Source: an uncultured Selenomonadales bacterium | GTDB taxonomy: Bacteria; Bacillota; Negativicutes; Selenomonadales; Selenomonadaceae | Direction of reading: 5' to 3' | Length of the DNA: 34,883 bases | Assembly: GCA_947304355.1 (NCBI GenBank) | Contig: CAMZAX010000023.1 | Coordinates: forward strand, 1 to 34,883 | In this document: positions 1 through 7,860 of the stretch, piece after piece | How positions within the stretch are numbered: position 1 is the stretch's first letter | Layout: each line of letters begins with the position of its first letter | Notes under the pieces: model-generated | What the model was told of the DNA's origin: nothing | The model's input: the letters and a program-made list of their open reading frames with translations, nothing else | Database searches by the model: none | Made by a program: the position numbers and the translations under genes

Positions 1-1
1 C

Positions 2-376
2 AACGACAGGCTCTTGGGTCAAAACGGCAACGACTATCTGTACGGCGGCGCGGGTAACGATTTGCTAAGCGGTTACCTCGGCGACGACACGCTTTGGGGC
101 GGCGAAGGCTCTGACACGCTCATGGGCGGCACCGGCGCGGATACCTTCATCTACACGGCGGGCAACGACGTTGTAACCGATTTCGGTAACGATGACTTGT
201 TGCAAATCACGGGCGATTGGACGGCGACCTACAGCGCGTCGACGAACGCAATTACCTTCCAAGTGGGCACGACGACAAGTGCGCTTACCTTGCAAAATGT
301 CACGGCGTCGAGCACGTTCAACATAAACGGCGACTCTTACGTTATAAGCGGCACGACTTTGGCAAAGAACAGCTGA
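2..376 (+). CDS. RTX (hemolysin-type calcium-binding repeat) protein, C-terminal part
   Basis: The frame is open from the left edge, so only the C-terminal ~124 residues are visible and the real start lies outside. The first half is made of glycine/aspartate nonapeptides of the GGxGxDxLx type (for example [10 protein letters not shown] and [10 protein letters not shown]), which bind calcium and fold as a parallel beta-roll after export. A non-repeat tail of about 70 residues follows, rich in Thr, Ser and Val, typical of the end of type I-secreted RTX proteins where the export signal lies. The function of the whole protein cannot be told from this fragment; secretion and calcium-dependent folding are family knowledge. 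A strong terminator follows the stop. Confidence 0.9.
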   Translation, partial: NDRLLGQNGNDYLYGGAGNDLLSGYLGDDTLWGGEGSDTLMGGTGADTFIYTAGNDVVTDFGNDDLLQITGDWTATYSASTNAITFQVGTTTSALTLQNVTASSTFNINGDSYVISGTTLAKNS

Positions 377-401
377 ACTTTGACCGTAAAAAAAATTAAT
401 G

Positions 402-431
402 CCCGTCACTCTTCGGAGCGGCGGGTTTTTT
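402..431 (+). terminator. Rho-independent terminator, probably bidirectional
   Basis: The hairpin pairs CCCGTC (402-407) with GGCGGG (420-425) and CTC with GAG around a TTCG tetraloop, followed by six T. An A-run at 388-395 gives the opposite strand a U-tract, so it can also end the convergent esterase gene. Confidence 0.85.
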
Positions 432-446
432 CTTGCTCGTGATTCG

Positions 447-1430
447 TTATTTGGATACGTGCGCATTGACGAAAGCTTTGACTTCCGCGAAAGATTTAAT
501 GCTGTCGTCGATATCTGGCAGGAGCAACGGGAAGTCGTGCGGCATTCCTTGATAGACGCTCAGCGTGACGTTGAGTTCGTCAGCCGTCGCCTTGCGCAAA
601 AGTTCAATGCCCTCGTCGACGAAAAGTTCATGACCGCCAACTTGAATCAACGTGGGCGGCAAGCCCGTCAAGTCCGCGTAAATCGGCGACAGGCGCGGGT
701 CGTTCCACGGAATATCGCCGCCGTAACTCGGATTCGCGACTTCGTTGTACATGTAGGGATTTACCTTGCCCAAAGCCCAATCGCGGTCGGCGTTGCTCGT
801 GCGCGACGGCAAATCGGTTTCAAACGTCGTCCACGGCGAATTCAGAATCAACGCGGCGGGTTGCGGCAAATTGTTTTCGCGCAGGTAAATCGACAGCTCC
901 AACGCGAGATTGCCGCCCGCAGAGTCGCCGAAGACGATTAAATTTTTCGGGTCGACGCCGCGTTTCAACAGTTCACGATAAACCGTTACGGCGTCGTCGA
1001 GTGCGGCGGGATAAAGATTTTCGGGCGCGAGTCGATAATCAATCAGCCAGACTTCGCGCGCATCGGTCAGCACCGCCTGCTTGATTGCAAGGTCGCGGTG
1101 CAAGTTGCCCAGCCCGTCGATATAGCCGCCGCCGTGCAGTTGCAGGAAGACGCGCTTGGATTTTTTCGCCTTGGGATTGACGAGCCGCTCAGCCTTGACG
1201 CCGTTGACGGTGAGTTTTTCGTAAGCCCACTTGTCGGGCGCGGCGAACGCGGGTTTAATTTCGCCACGGAAAAATTTTCCCATGTAGTCGGCAACGTAAG
1301 CGTCCTTGGCGTCGGCGGTCGCGAAAGTCTTGCCGGCTTGCGGCAGTTGCCACGCCGGTGCTGCGTAAGTTGTGCCTGTCAGCAGGCTCAAGCTCAACAC
1401 GCCCGTCGCAATGATTTTGGTCAGTTTCAA
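447..1430 (-). CDS. Secreted alpha/beta-hydrolase (HSL-type esterase/lipase)
   Basis: This 327-residue serine hydrolase of the hormone-sensitive lipase family (bacterial family IV esterases) probably cleaves carboxylic esters outside the cytoplasm. Residues 1-23 form a signal peptide ending TYA-AP. The oxyanion-hole motif HGGGY lies at 99-103, the nucleophile elbow GDSAGG at 168-173 (Ser170), and the likely acid and histidine at Asp272 and His298. There is no lipobox cysteine. The start is TTG, chosen because AAAGGGGG lies about 9 nt upstream and the signal peptide begins there. It is monocistronic on the minus strand with its own promoter (1461-1489). The natural substrate is unknown; short-chain esters or acetylated sugars are equally possible. 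Confidence 0.88.
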   Translation of the reverse strand: MKLTKIIATGVLSLSLLTGTTYAAPAWQLPQAGKTFATADAKDAYVADYMGKFFRGEIKPAFAAPDKWAYEKLTVNGVKAERLVNPKAKKSKRVFLQLHGGGYIDGLGNLHRDLAIKQAVLTDAREVWLIDYRLAPENLYPAALDDAVTVYRELLKRGVDPKNLIVFGDSAGGNLALELSIYLRENNLPQPAALILNSPWTTFETDLPSRTSNADRDWALGKVNPYMYNEVANPSYGGDIPWNDPRLSPIYADLTGLPPTLIQVGGHELFVDEGIELLRKATADELNVTLSVYQGMPHDFPLLLPDIDDSIKSFAEVKAFVNAHVSK

Positions 1431-1460
1431 AATAAAACGCCCCCTTTGCGATTTGGGGCT

Positions 1461-1498
1461 ATGGTAAAAAATTTATTTTCGGGCGTCAAGACTTGACG
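1461..1498 (-). promoter_or_regulatory. Esterase promoter with palindromic operator-like site
   Basis: On the minus strand TTGACG (1484-1489) and TACCAT (1461-1466) are 17 nt apart, a good sigma70-type promoter for the esterase. The -35 box sits in a perfect 15-bp palindrome, CGTCAAGACTTGACG (1484-1498), which could be a repressor site or the weak terminator stem of the upstream Bro gene. Confidence 0.55.
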
Positions 1499-1500
1499 GA

Positions 1501-2373
1501 TTATTTGGTCGGCGGCGCGGCGAGTTTTTTTATCGACGGGTCGTTAATGAACGCTTTCAAATCGGTTATCGCTTTGCGGACTGTCGTTTCGGAGACGGGC
1601 TTAAATTTCGCAACACCTTTGACAAGGACTTTTATGAACCTGCAAACGTCGTAGAAATTAGCGCAAAAAAATTCCCCTTCCAACTTGAAAGGGGCATGAT
1701 ACTCAAGGCAAATCGATTCGGAGGTGCGAGCATCTTTGCGGGGCATACGGAACGTCTGATAAATGTCGTCGCAATCCATATCTTTGATTTGAGCCACGCG
1801 TTTTCTCGGATTGTTGCTCTGTCCGATTTTGACGATGTTGAAATTGCCCTTCTTGTGGGCGACGTAAACGCAGGCGTCGGTGAGCTGTCCGTTGACGCGG
1901 TTTTGATTTTTTTCGCGCTTGACGACGACGGGCGCGGCGGACGGAACGAGCGAATAGGTACCGGTTTCGCGAATCGCCGGCAGGACTTCTTCGCAGACCC
2001 AATCGGAAAATTCTTCGGCGGCAGGCAAATTGCTCCGCAAAATGAGCTTGTAAAGCCCAGCCTCGTTAATGAAAGTCAAACCACGCGGTGAGTCGAATTC
2101 AAAAACTGGCGAATCGCCACCTTTTGATTCTGACGCCATTTGTTGAAGTGTTTTGGCGTTAATGACACATTTGAACTTTTTAGGGACATGTGTTTTGAGC
2201 GCATTTACCGTGTCTTTGTAACCGAGGGCGTTTGCGGCGTCATTGCCGACGAAATACGGCTTGCCGCCCAGCGTGAGACCGCGAATTACTCCGAACTTCG
2301 GGTGCTCGAAGACGAAAGCGCGGTTTGTCTGCGGCGCGAGCGGCGGCGCGGGGGTTTGCAACGGGTTTTCCAT
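1501..2373 (-). CDS. Bro-N domain protein with C-terminal T5orf172/GIY-YIG-like domain
   Basis: The protein has 290 residues. Its N-terminal ~130 residues match the BRO/antirepressor N-domain (FEHPKFGVIRG, then FVGNDAANALGYKD, and the tail NEAGLYKLILRSNLPAAEEF), a DNA-binding module common in phages and mobile elements. After a linker near residue 145, the stretch VYVAHKKGNFNIVKIGQS, an arginine-rich helix and GEFF resemble the T5orf172/MUG113 branch of GIY-YIG nucleases, with the Glu of GEFF in the metal-ligand position. I start at ATG 2373, which has GAAAGGAG 8 nt upstream; a longer frame to 2448 has no better site. No phage genes surround it. It may be a regulator or a selfish-element remnant; the pairing of domains is clear, the role is not. 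Confidence 0.82.
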   Translation of the reverse strand: MENPLQTPAPPLAPQTNRAFVFEHPKFGVIRGLTLGGKPYFVGNDAANALGYKDTVNALKTHVPKKFKCVINAKTLQQMASESKGGDSPVFEFDSPRGLTFINEAGLYKLILRSNLPAAEEFSDWVCEEVLPAIRETGTYSLVPSAAPVVVKREKNQNRVNGQLTDACVYVAHKKGNFNIVKIGQSNNPRKRVAQIKDMDCDDIYQTFRMPRKDARTSESICLEYHAPFKLEGEFFCANFYDVCRFIKVLVKGVAKFKPVSETTVRKAITDLKAFINDPSIKKLAAPPTK

Positions 2374-2413
2374 GATAACTGCTCCTTTCGGGGGACACTT
2401 AATAACAACAATC

Positions 2414-2442
2414 TTGACTTTCTTTAAAGCCTTTGCTACAAT
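2414..2442 (+). promoter_or_regulatory. Promoter reading toward mutL
   Basis: TTGACT (2414-2419), 17-nt spacer, TACAAT (2437-2442). The predicted start point is near 2449, at the edge of an inverted repeat, leaving a leader of about 147 nt before mutL. Confidence 0.6.
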
Positions 2443-2449
2443 CTGCAAT

Positions 2450-2476
2450 GTAAACGGTTGTTTACGCGTCTCGCGT
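2450..2476. promoter_or_regulatory. Two abutting inverted repeats (candidate operators)
   Basis: GTAAAC-GGTT-GTTTAC (2450-2465) overlaps by two bases ACGCG-TCT-CGCGT (2464-2476). Both are perfect. They lie between the predicted start points of the mutL-directed and Bro-directed promoters, the natural place for a shared operator. Confidence 0.5.
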
Positions 2477-2498
2477 GTTTTGTATTAGGCTAGTAAGA

Positions 2499-2527
2499 AT
2501 TATAAGCGCGGACGGATGAAAAGTCAA
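2499..2527 (-). promoter_or_regulatory. Promoter for the Bro-N gene
   Basis: On the minus strand TTGACT (2522-2527), 17-nt spacer, TATAAT (2499-2504): a near-consensus sigma70 promoter. The leader to ATG 2373 is about 120 nt and crosses the inverted repeats at 2450-2476. Confidence 0.7.
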
Positions 2528-2595
2528 CGATAATTTCATAAAATCCGCCGCGCAGGCGAATTTTTCATTTATGGGACAAATGCGGAGGTCAGCAC

Positions 2596-4434
2596 ATGGC
2601 AAGCGTCAAACTCCTCGACACGAACACGATAAACAAAATCGCGGCGGGCGAAGTCGTCGAACGCCCCGCCTCGTGCGTCAAGGAACTCGTGGAAAACGCA
2701 ATCGACGCGGGCGCGACACGTATCGAAATAGAAATACAAAACGGCGGCAAGGCTTTGATTCGCGTGACCGACGACGGCGCGGGCATGAGCCGCGAAGATG
2801 CCGCCCTGTCCGTCAAACGCCACGCGACAAGCAAACTCGCGAACGCCGCCGATTTGCAAAACATTTCGACGCTCGGTTTTCGCGGTGAGGCTCTGCCGAC
2901 GATCGCTGCCGTGAGCAAGTTCACTTTGCAGACGCGCCGCCCCGATGACGAACTCGGCACCAAAATTCGAATCGACGGCGGGAAAGTCGTCGACACCTGC
3001 GAAGTCGGCTGCAAGGCCGGCACGACGGTTTTGGTTGAGGATTTATTTTTCAACACGCCTGCGCGGCTGAAGTTCCTTAAAGCGACGCCCACCGAGGCAA
3101 ACAAAATTCACGATTACATTGTCAAGCTGTCGTTGAGCCGCCCTGAAGTCGCGTTCCGATTCGTCAACGGCAACCGCGTCGCGCTTTCGACGCCCGGCAA
3201 CGGCAAATTGCTTGACGCCTTGAGCGCGATTTACGGCACGGAGCTGACCGATTCGCTCTTGACGATGAGCCTTGACGCCGACGATTTGAAACTGCGCGGC
3301 TTCGTGACCAAGCCCAACATCCTGAAAAGTTATCGCAACTGGCAGACGTTCATAATCAACGGGCGCGTCGTCGAAAGTCGCACGATAGCCAAGGCTGTCG
3401 ACGAGGCGTACAAATCGCTGATTCCCAAGACGGGCTTCCCGCTGGTCGTGGCAGTTTTGGACGTCCCGCCCAATTCAATCGACGTGAACGTTCACCCGCA
3501 GAAGATTGAAATTAAATTCGAGGACGAGGGCAAAATCTTCAAGGCGATTTACCACGCGACGTGCGCGGCCGTCGAGGGCAAGCCCGCAATCAAAGCGCAC
3601 GACTTGACCGCAGTGGCGTCCGCGCCTGCAACTCCGCGCTTCAAGCAACTGAACTTAGACGGGGAACTGCAAGAGCCGCCGTCGCCAAAAAAATCCGCCG
3701 AGCCCAAAAAGAAACCCGTCGACGATTTGGATTTTGAACAGGCTTTGACAAAAGGCAACGTGACGTTGCATCCTGTTGACGTGCCCAAAGCTTCGACAGC
3801 TCAAACGTTATCACCGCGTTCGGAAGTTCAATCTGTCGAAAAATCACCCGCACCCGCGCTTGAACTTGAGCCAATCGGGCAGGTGGCGCGTTGCTACATT
3901 GTGGCGCAGAGCGGTCGGGATTTGTACATCGTCGACCAACACGCCGCGCATGAACGAATTTTGTTCGACAGGCTGAGCGGCTACGCCGAACGAGTGCCCG
4001 CGCAGGGTTTGCTGATTCATTTGCTTTTGAAATTCGATTCGCGTGAGGCGGAGCTGATTGAAAAAAATTTGTCACTCTTCGCGGAGCTGGGCTTCACAAT
4101 GGAGCCGAGCGGCGAAAACGAATTCCGCTTGACCGAAGTGCCTGTCGACGCCTCAAATGCCGACCTCGAAAATCTTCTGCGCGGGATAATCGCGGAAATC
4201 TTCACGGGCTTGAACGCGGCGGACGACATCGCGAAAAAAATTCGTCAGGCGACGTTGGCAATGACAGCTTGCAAGGCGGCGATAAAAGCCGGACAGGAAC
4301 TCGACTCGCGGCAAATGCGAATCCTGTTGAACGACCTGGCAAAGACGCCGCACCCGCACACTTGCCCGCACGGCAGACCGACGATAATAAAATTCTCCGC
4401 CGCCGATCTCGCCAAAATGTTCAAGCGCACGTGA
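2596..4434 (+). CDS. mutL: DNA mismatch repair protein MutL
   Basis: MutL (612 residues, usual length) links mismatch recognition by MutS to strand nicking and repair. The N-terminal GHKL ATPase shows motif I around ENAIDAGA (catalytic Glu33), DDGAGM (~59-64) and GFRGEAL (~96-102). A low-complexity linker (~345-420) leads to the C-terminal dimerisation/endonuclease domain with DQHAAHERILFD at 447-458, an ACKAAIKAG helix and CPHGRP near residue 590. These are marks of endonuclease-type MutL, unlike E. coli MutL. The last acidic residue of the DQHA-x2-E-x4-E motif is Asp rather than Glu. Start: GGAGG 7 nt before ATG. mutS, a common neighbour, is not adjacent; the gene seems to be transcribed alone and ends at a strong terminator. 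Confidence 0.97.
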   Translation: MASVKLLDTNTINKIAAGEVVERPASCVKELVENAIDAGATRIEIEIQNGGKALIRVTDDGAGMSREDAALSVKRHATSKLANAADLQNISTLGFRGEALPTIAAVSKFTLQTRRPDDELGTKIRIDGGKVVDTCEVGCKAGTTVLVEDLFFNTPARLKFLKATPTEANKIHDYIVKLSLSRPEVAFRFVNGNRVALSTPGNGKLLDALSAIYGTELTDSLLTMSLDADDLKLRGFVTKPNILKSYRNWQTFIINGRVVESRTIAKAVDEAYKSLIPKTGFPLVVAVLDVPPNSIDVNVHPQKIEIKFEDEGKIFKAIYHATCAAVEGKPAIKAHDLTAVASAPATPRFKQLNLDGELQEPPSPKKSAEPKKKPVDDLDFEQALTKGNVTLHPVDVPKASTAQTLSPRSEVQSVEKSPAPALELEPIGQVARCYIVAQSGRDLYIVDQHAAHERILFDRLSGYAERVPAQGLLIHLLLKFDSREAELIEKNLSLFAELGFTMEPSGENEFRLTEVPVDASNADLENLLRGIIAEIFTGLNAADDIAKKIRQATLAMTACKAAIKAGQELDSRQMRILLNDLAKTPHPHTCPHGRPTIIKFSAADLAKMFKRT

Positions 4435-4443
4435 AAAATTTTT

Positions 4444-4467
4444 AGCCGTCAAGTGGCGGCTTTTTTT
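4444..4467 (+). terminator. Rho-independent terminator after mutL
   Basis: AGCCGTC (4444-4450) and GGCGGCT (4455-4461) form a 7-bp stem with loop AAGT, followed by a run of T to 4467. Confidence 0.88.
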
Positions 4468-4534
4468 ATTGCAACAGGATTTTCGCCCGCCGCGTCAAAA
4501 TTTACAGCAAAGCGTATCAAAGGAGGTCTTTAAC

Positions 4535-5155
4535 ATGAAAGTTCTGCTCATCAACGGCTCGCCGCGCGCCAAGGGCAACACGTTCACCGCGCTCAACGAG
4601 ATGATTAAAACTTTCAATGCGGAGGGCGTCGACACCGAACTGATTCAAATCGGGCACAAAGTCATTCGCGGCTGTATCTGCTGCGCGAACTGCTTCCGGC
4701 TCGGTCGTTGCGTCTTCGACGACGTTGTAAACGAAGTCGCGCCCAAGTTCATTGCGGCGGACGGCTTCGTCGTGGGTGCGCCCGTCTACTATGGTTCGCC
4801 CAACGGCACGGTGATTGCGTTCCTTGACAGATTGTTTTACAGCACGTTCTCCCAAAGCAAGCTCGGCAAGGTCGGCGCGGGTGTCGTCGTTTGCAGACGC
4901 GGCGGAGCGACGGCGGCTTTCGACGTGCTCAACAAATATTTCTTGATGACAAGCATGACGATTGCGGGCAGCCAATATTGGAACATGGCTTACGGCATGA
5001 AGCCCGGCGACGCCGAACAGGACGCGGAGGGCTTGCAGACCATGCGCACGCTTGCCCGCAATATGACGTTCCTCATGAAGTCAATCGCGCTCGGCAAAGA
5101 ACAGTACGGTTTGCCCGAACGCGAAGAACTGACGCTGACGCATTTTATCAGATGA
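4535..5155 (+). CDS. Flavodoxin-fold NAD(P)H-dependent FMN reductase / iron-sulfur flavoprotein
   Basis: This 206-residue protein belongs to the NADPH-dependent FMN reductase (Isf-like) family, cytoplasmic electron-transfer flavoproteins. The N-terminal strand-loop INGSPRAKGNT is the FMN phosphate loop. A cysteine cluster C47-x2-C50-x2-C53-x5-C59 matches the 4Fe-4S-type motif of iron-sulfur flavoproteins, and GAPVYYGSPNGTV is the second flavin-contacting loop. The start at ATG 4535 has a full AAAGGAGG upstream; a longer frame from 4469 lacks a site. The stop overlaps the next start (ATGA), so it is translated together with the FliB-like gene. It might provide electrons or be an unrelated stress reductase; substrate unknown. 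Confidence 0.85.
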   Translation: MKVLLINGSPRAKGNTFTALNEMIKTFNAEGVDTELIQIGHKVIRGCICCANCFRLGRCVFDDVVNEVAPKFIAADGFVVGAPVYYGSPNGTVIAFLDRLFYSTFSQSKLGKVGAGVVVCRRGGATAAFDVLNKYFLMTSMTIAGSQYWNMAYGMKPGDAEQDAEGLQTMRTLARNMTFLMKSIALGKEQYGLPEREELTLTHFIR

Positions 5156-6174
5156 AAATTTATCGCCCCACTTACTGCGCGGAGTTCCGATGCGACGGCA
5201 AGGCTTGCGGCTCGCGCTGTTGCAGAGATTGGCGCATTGTTCTTGACGGGGAGACGCGGGAAAAATATTTGCGCCTGCCCGCCGACGACCGCGAAGAAAT
5301 TTTCCGTCACGTCGACGACGCCGCGCAGGTTTTCAAGTTGCAACCTTCGGACGCGTGTCCGTTTCTTGATGAAAATTTTTTGTGCCGACTTCAGCTTAAA
5401 CACGGCGAAGATTTTTTAACGGCGGTATGCCAAAGTTTTCCGCGAGTGACTTACAAACTCGACGCGGAAATTTTTTTGCAGGCAATGACGCTGACTTGCC
5501 CCGTCGCGGCGATTTCAATCCTCCTGCGCGACAAGATAACGTTTGAAGTCGTCGACAAGTTGACGGCGCGGCAAGTGCTCGACGTGACGGCGCAAATCGA
5601 ATCGGCAGAAAAATTTTTGTCGCGGCAACGGGCGGCGATTGAAATCCTTCAGCGGCGCGACCTGTCGATAAATCGGCGACTTGCGGAGTTGTGCGCGTTC
5701 TTTGGCGAAAAATCTTCGGTACCCGTTGACTTCGACGCGGAGACTCACGCGGCAGCCTTAACGGAAATTTTCGGCGAGATGTACGACGCCGACTTGACCG
5801 TCGCAAAAAGTTCGCAGCTTGCCGAGACTTACCTTGCCGCCCGAAAAAATATTTTGGCTCAACTGCGCGCGAACTTCCCCGCCGTGTTGGAAAATTATCT
5901 TGTCAACGAATTCGTCATGCGGCTGTATCCTTGCGCGTTCGCGGGCGACGAGGCGTTTAACGTGCGCGTGTTCGTGACGGCTTGGCGAGCCGTCGAATTC
6001 GCGGCGGTTTTGACTGCGGTATCGAAACGGCGGCTGACCGTCGAGGATTTGTTGGAATTGCTGTGTGCGCTGAGCGATAAGCTTGACCACAGTCGCGGCG
6101 GCATGGCGGCGATTAAACGTTTCGCCGAACTGCACGACGCCGAAGTTTTCTACTCAATGATGATTGAACAGTAA
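5152..6174 (+). CDS. fliB: FliB-like flagellin lysine-N-methylase
   Basis: A 340-residue protein with the cysteine pattern of the FliB family: YCAEFRCDGKACGSRCCRDW at the start, then CPFLDENFLCRLQ and an AVCQSFPR motif, together a probable metal or Fe-S cluster site. In Salmonella FliB methylates surface lysines of flagellin; here the role is by family. The C-terminal ~200 residues are helical with no clear motif. ATG 5152 overlaps the stop of the preceding flavoprotein by 4 bases, so the two are translationally coupled, and a redox partner role for the flavoprotein is possible. No flagellar structural genes are in the window. The gene is followed by a short heptad repeat and the Lrp regulator. 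Confidence 0.82.
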   Translation: MKIYRPTYCAEFRCDGKACGSRCCRDWRIVLDGETREKYLRLPADDREEIFRHVDDAAQVFKLQPSDACPFLDENFLCRLQLKHGEDFLTAVCQSFPRVTYKLDAEIFLQAMTLTCPVAAISILLRDKITFEVVDKLTARQVLDVTAQIESAEKFLSRQRAAIEILQRRDLSINRRLAELCAFFGEKSSVPVDFDAETHAAALTEIFGEMYDADLTVAKSSQLAETYLAARKNILAQLRANFPAVLENYLVNEFVMRLYPCAFAGDEAFNVRVFVTAWRAVEFAAVLTAVSKRRLTVEDLLELLCALSDKLDHSRGGMAAIKRFAELHDAEVFYSMMIEQ

Positions 6175-6193
6175 CTAGTTCCTAGTTCCTAAC
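6175..6193. repeat. Heptanucleotide tandem repeat (CTAGTTC)
   Basis: Two perfect CTAGTTC units (6175-6181, 6182-6188) plus a partial CTAAC, right after the fliB stop and just before the ribosome binding site of the Lrp gene. Read on the other strand it contains GTTAGGA, the same unit as the array at 17974. Confidence 0.7.
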
Positions 6194-6207
6194 AAGAGGT
6201 GACTGAC

Positions 6208-6687
6208 GTGAAAGAAATTCTTGAACTGTTGGAACACAACGCCCGCCTTACAACCGGCGAGCTTGCGTCCATGCTACAAAAATCCGAATACGAAATCGAA
6301 AAGGAAATCGCCGTGCTTGAACGCGAAAAAATCATCCTGTCCTACGGCGCGCTGATTAATTGGGAAAAATTCGGCGACGACATCGTAACGGCGATAATCG
6401 AGATAAACTTGACGCCCCAACGCGAAGTCGGCTTCGACGCCATTGCCGAACGCATTTACCGTTTCGACGAGGTGCGCACGGTCTACCTTATGAGCGGCAA
6501 CTTCGACCTGCTTGTCATAATCGAGGGCAAATCGCTCAAGGACGTGGCGAATTTCGTGGCGACGCGCCTTGCACCTATCGAGGGCGTGACGCAGACGCGC
6601 AGTCACTTCATGCTTAAAGCGTACAAAAAAGACGGCGTGATAATGGAAGACGACGACCGCGACCGCAGGCTGGTGGTTGCGCCATGA
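6208..6687 (+). CDS. Lrp/AsnC-family transcriptional regulator
   Basis: The 159-residue protein has an N-terminal winged helix-turn-helix (about residues 1-55, LLEHNARLTTGELASML) and a C-terminal RAM/AsnC ligand-binding domain of beta-alpha-beta-beta-alpha-beta type (about 60-150), the usual plan of feast/famine regulators that sense amino acids. I place the start at GTG 6208, 5 nt after AGAGGTGA; GTG 6199 lies inside that site. The stop overlaps the aminotransferase start (ATGA). The same Lrp-aminotransferase pairing exists in Bacillus (alaR-alaT, formerly yugG-yugH), so it probably controls its downstream partner in response to an amino acid such as alanine; this is inference. Confidence 0.88.
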   Translation: MKEILELLEHNARLTTGELASMLQKSEYEIEKEIAVLEREKIILSYGALINWEKFGDDIVTAIIEINLTPQREVGFDAIAERIYRFDEVRTVYLMSGNFDLLVIIEGKSLKDVANFVATRLAPIEGVTQTRSHFMLKAYKKDGVIMEDDDRDRRLVVAP

Positions 6688-7850
6688 CGTGGCAAGACAA
6701 GCTGTCGAATTCGGTTAAGTCCGTCGCGCCGAGCGGCATAAGAAAATTTTTCGACATCGCGGCAAAAATGCAGGACGTTATCAGCTTGGGCGTCGGCGAA
6801 CCCGATTTTGTGACGCCGTGGCCGATTCGCGAAAGTTGTGTTTATGGTTTGGAGCGCGGCTACACGAGCTACACCGCCAATCGCGGCATGTTGAAGTTGC
6901 GCGAGGAAATTGCCCGCCACTACGTCGACAAGTTCAATGTCAGCTACGACGTGGACACGGAGATTTTGGTTACAGTCGGCGTCAGCGAGGCGTTGGATTT
7001 GGCGTTGCGCGCGATACTCAATCCCGGCGACGAAGTGCTGATTCCCGAACCCTGTTACGTGTCCTATCAGGCGTGCACGTTCATGGCGAACGGCGTACCC
7101 GTCAGCGTGCCCGCGAAGATTGAAAACGAATTCCGAATCACGCCCGAAGAGTTGGAACCCTACGTCACGGGCAAGACCAAGGCGATTCTTATCGGCTACC
7201 CGAACAACCCGACGGGCGCGATTATGGAACGCGACGACCTGTTGAAGATCGCCGACTTTGCCGAGGCGCACGACTTGATTGTTATCAGCGACGAAATTTA
7301 CGGCGACTTGACTTACGGCGGCGTTCACGAGTGCTTTTCGGCTCTGCCGCATATGCGCGACAGAACGATTCTTTTGAACGGCTTCAGCAAGGCGTATGCA
7401 ATGACGGGCTGGCGAATCGGCTATGCGCTTTCAAATCCGGACTTTATCGGGGCAATGACGAAGATTCACCAATACACGATTCTTTGTGCGCCGATAACCG
7501 CGCAGATGGCAGCTGTCGAGGCTCTCAAGCGCGGCGAAAAGTATATGAAAAAAATGGTCGCCGACTACGACAGACGACGCCGATTGATTTACGACGGCTT
7601 CAATACGTTGGGGCTTGACAGTTTCGAGCCGCGCGGTGCGTTTTACATTTTCCCGAACATCACGGCGAGCGGCTTGACTTCGGAAGCTTTTGCCGAGCGT
7701 TTGATTCAAGCCGAACACGTCGCGCTTGTCCCCGGCACGGCTTTCGGCAAATGCGGCGCGGGTCACGTCCGTTGCTCCTACGCCACAAGTGTCGACAAAA
7801 TTTCTGAGGCGTTGAATCGTATCGAACACTTTTTGAAGTCACACAAGTGA
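6684..7850 (+). CDS. PLP-dependent class I/II aminotransferase (AlaT/aspartate aminotransferase-like)
   Basis: 388 residues, fold type I. PLP Lys236 lies in GFSKAYAMTGWRIGY, with Arg244 as the carboxylate-binding arginine. Other marks are YPNNPTGA (172-179), SDEIYGDL (Asp203 to the pyridine nitrogen, Tyr206) and the GVGEPDF substrate loop (36-42). The enzyme moves the amino group between an amino acid and 2-oxoglutarate or pyruvate. It is in the group that includes B. subtilis AlaT and the aromatic aminotransferase PatA, so alanine or aromatic substrates are the best guesses. It overlaps the Lrp gene by 4 bases and is followed 10 nt later by the GT41 gene, so all three are probably cotranscribed. 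Confidence 0.93.
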   Translation: MTWQDKLSNSVKSVAPSGIRKFFDIAAKMQDVISLGVGEPDFVTPWPIRESCVYGLERGYTSYTANRGMLKLREEIARHYVDKFNVSYDVDTEILVTVGVSEALDLALRAILNPGDEVLIPEPCYVSYQACTFMANGVPVSVPAKIENEFRITPEELEPYVTGKTKAILIGYPNNPTGAIMERDDLLKIADFAEAHDLIVISDEIYGDLTYGGVHECFSALPHMRDRTILLNGFSKAYAMTGWRIGYALSNPDFIGAMTKIHQYTILCAPITAQMAAVEALKRGEKYMKKMVADYDRRRRLIYDGFNTLGLDSFEPRGAFYIFPNITASGLTSEAFAERLIQAEHVALVPGTAFGKCGAGHVRCSYATSVDKISEALNRIEHFLKSHK

Positions 7851-7860
7851 GGCGTTGGCG

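Noticed and set aside
1501..2595. Prophage
   Set aside because: Only one phage-type gene; no integrase, structural genes or attachment-site repeats seen.
4469..4534. Longer start for the flavoprotein gene
   Set aside because: ATG 4535 has a full AAAGGAGG and begins exactly at the flavodoxin strand.
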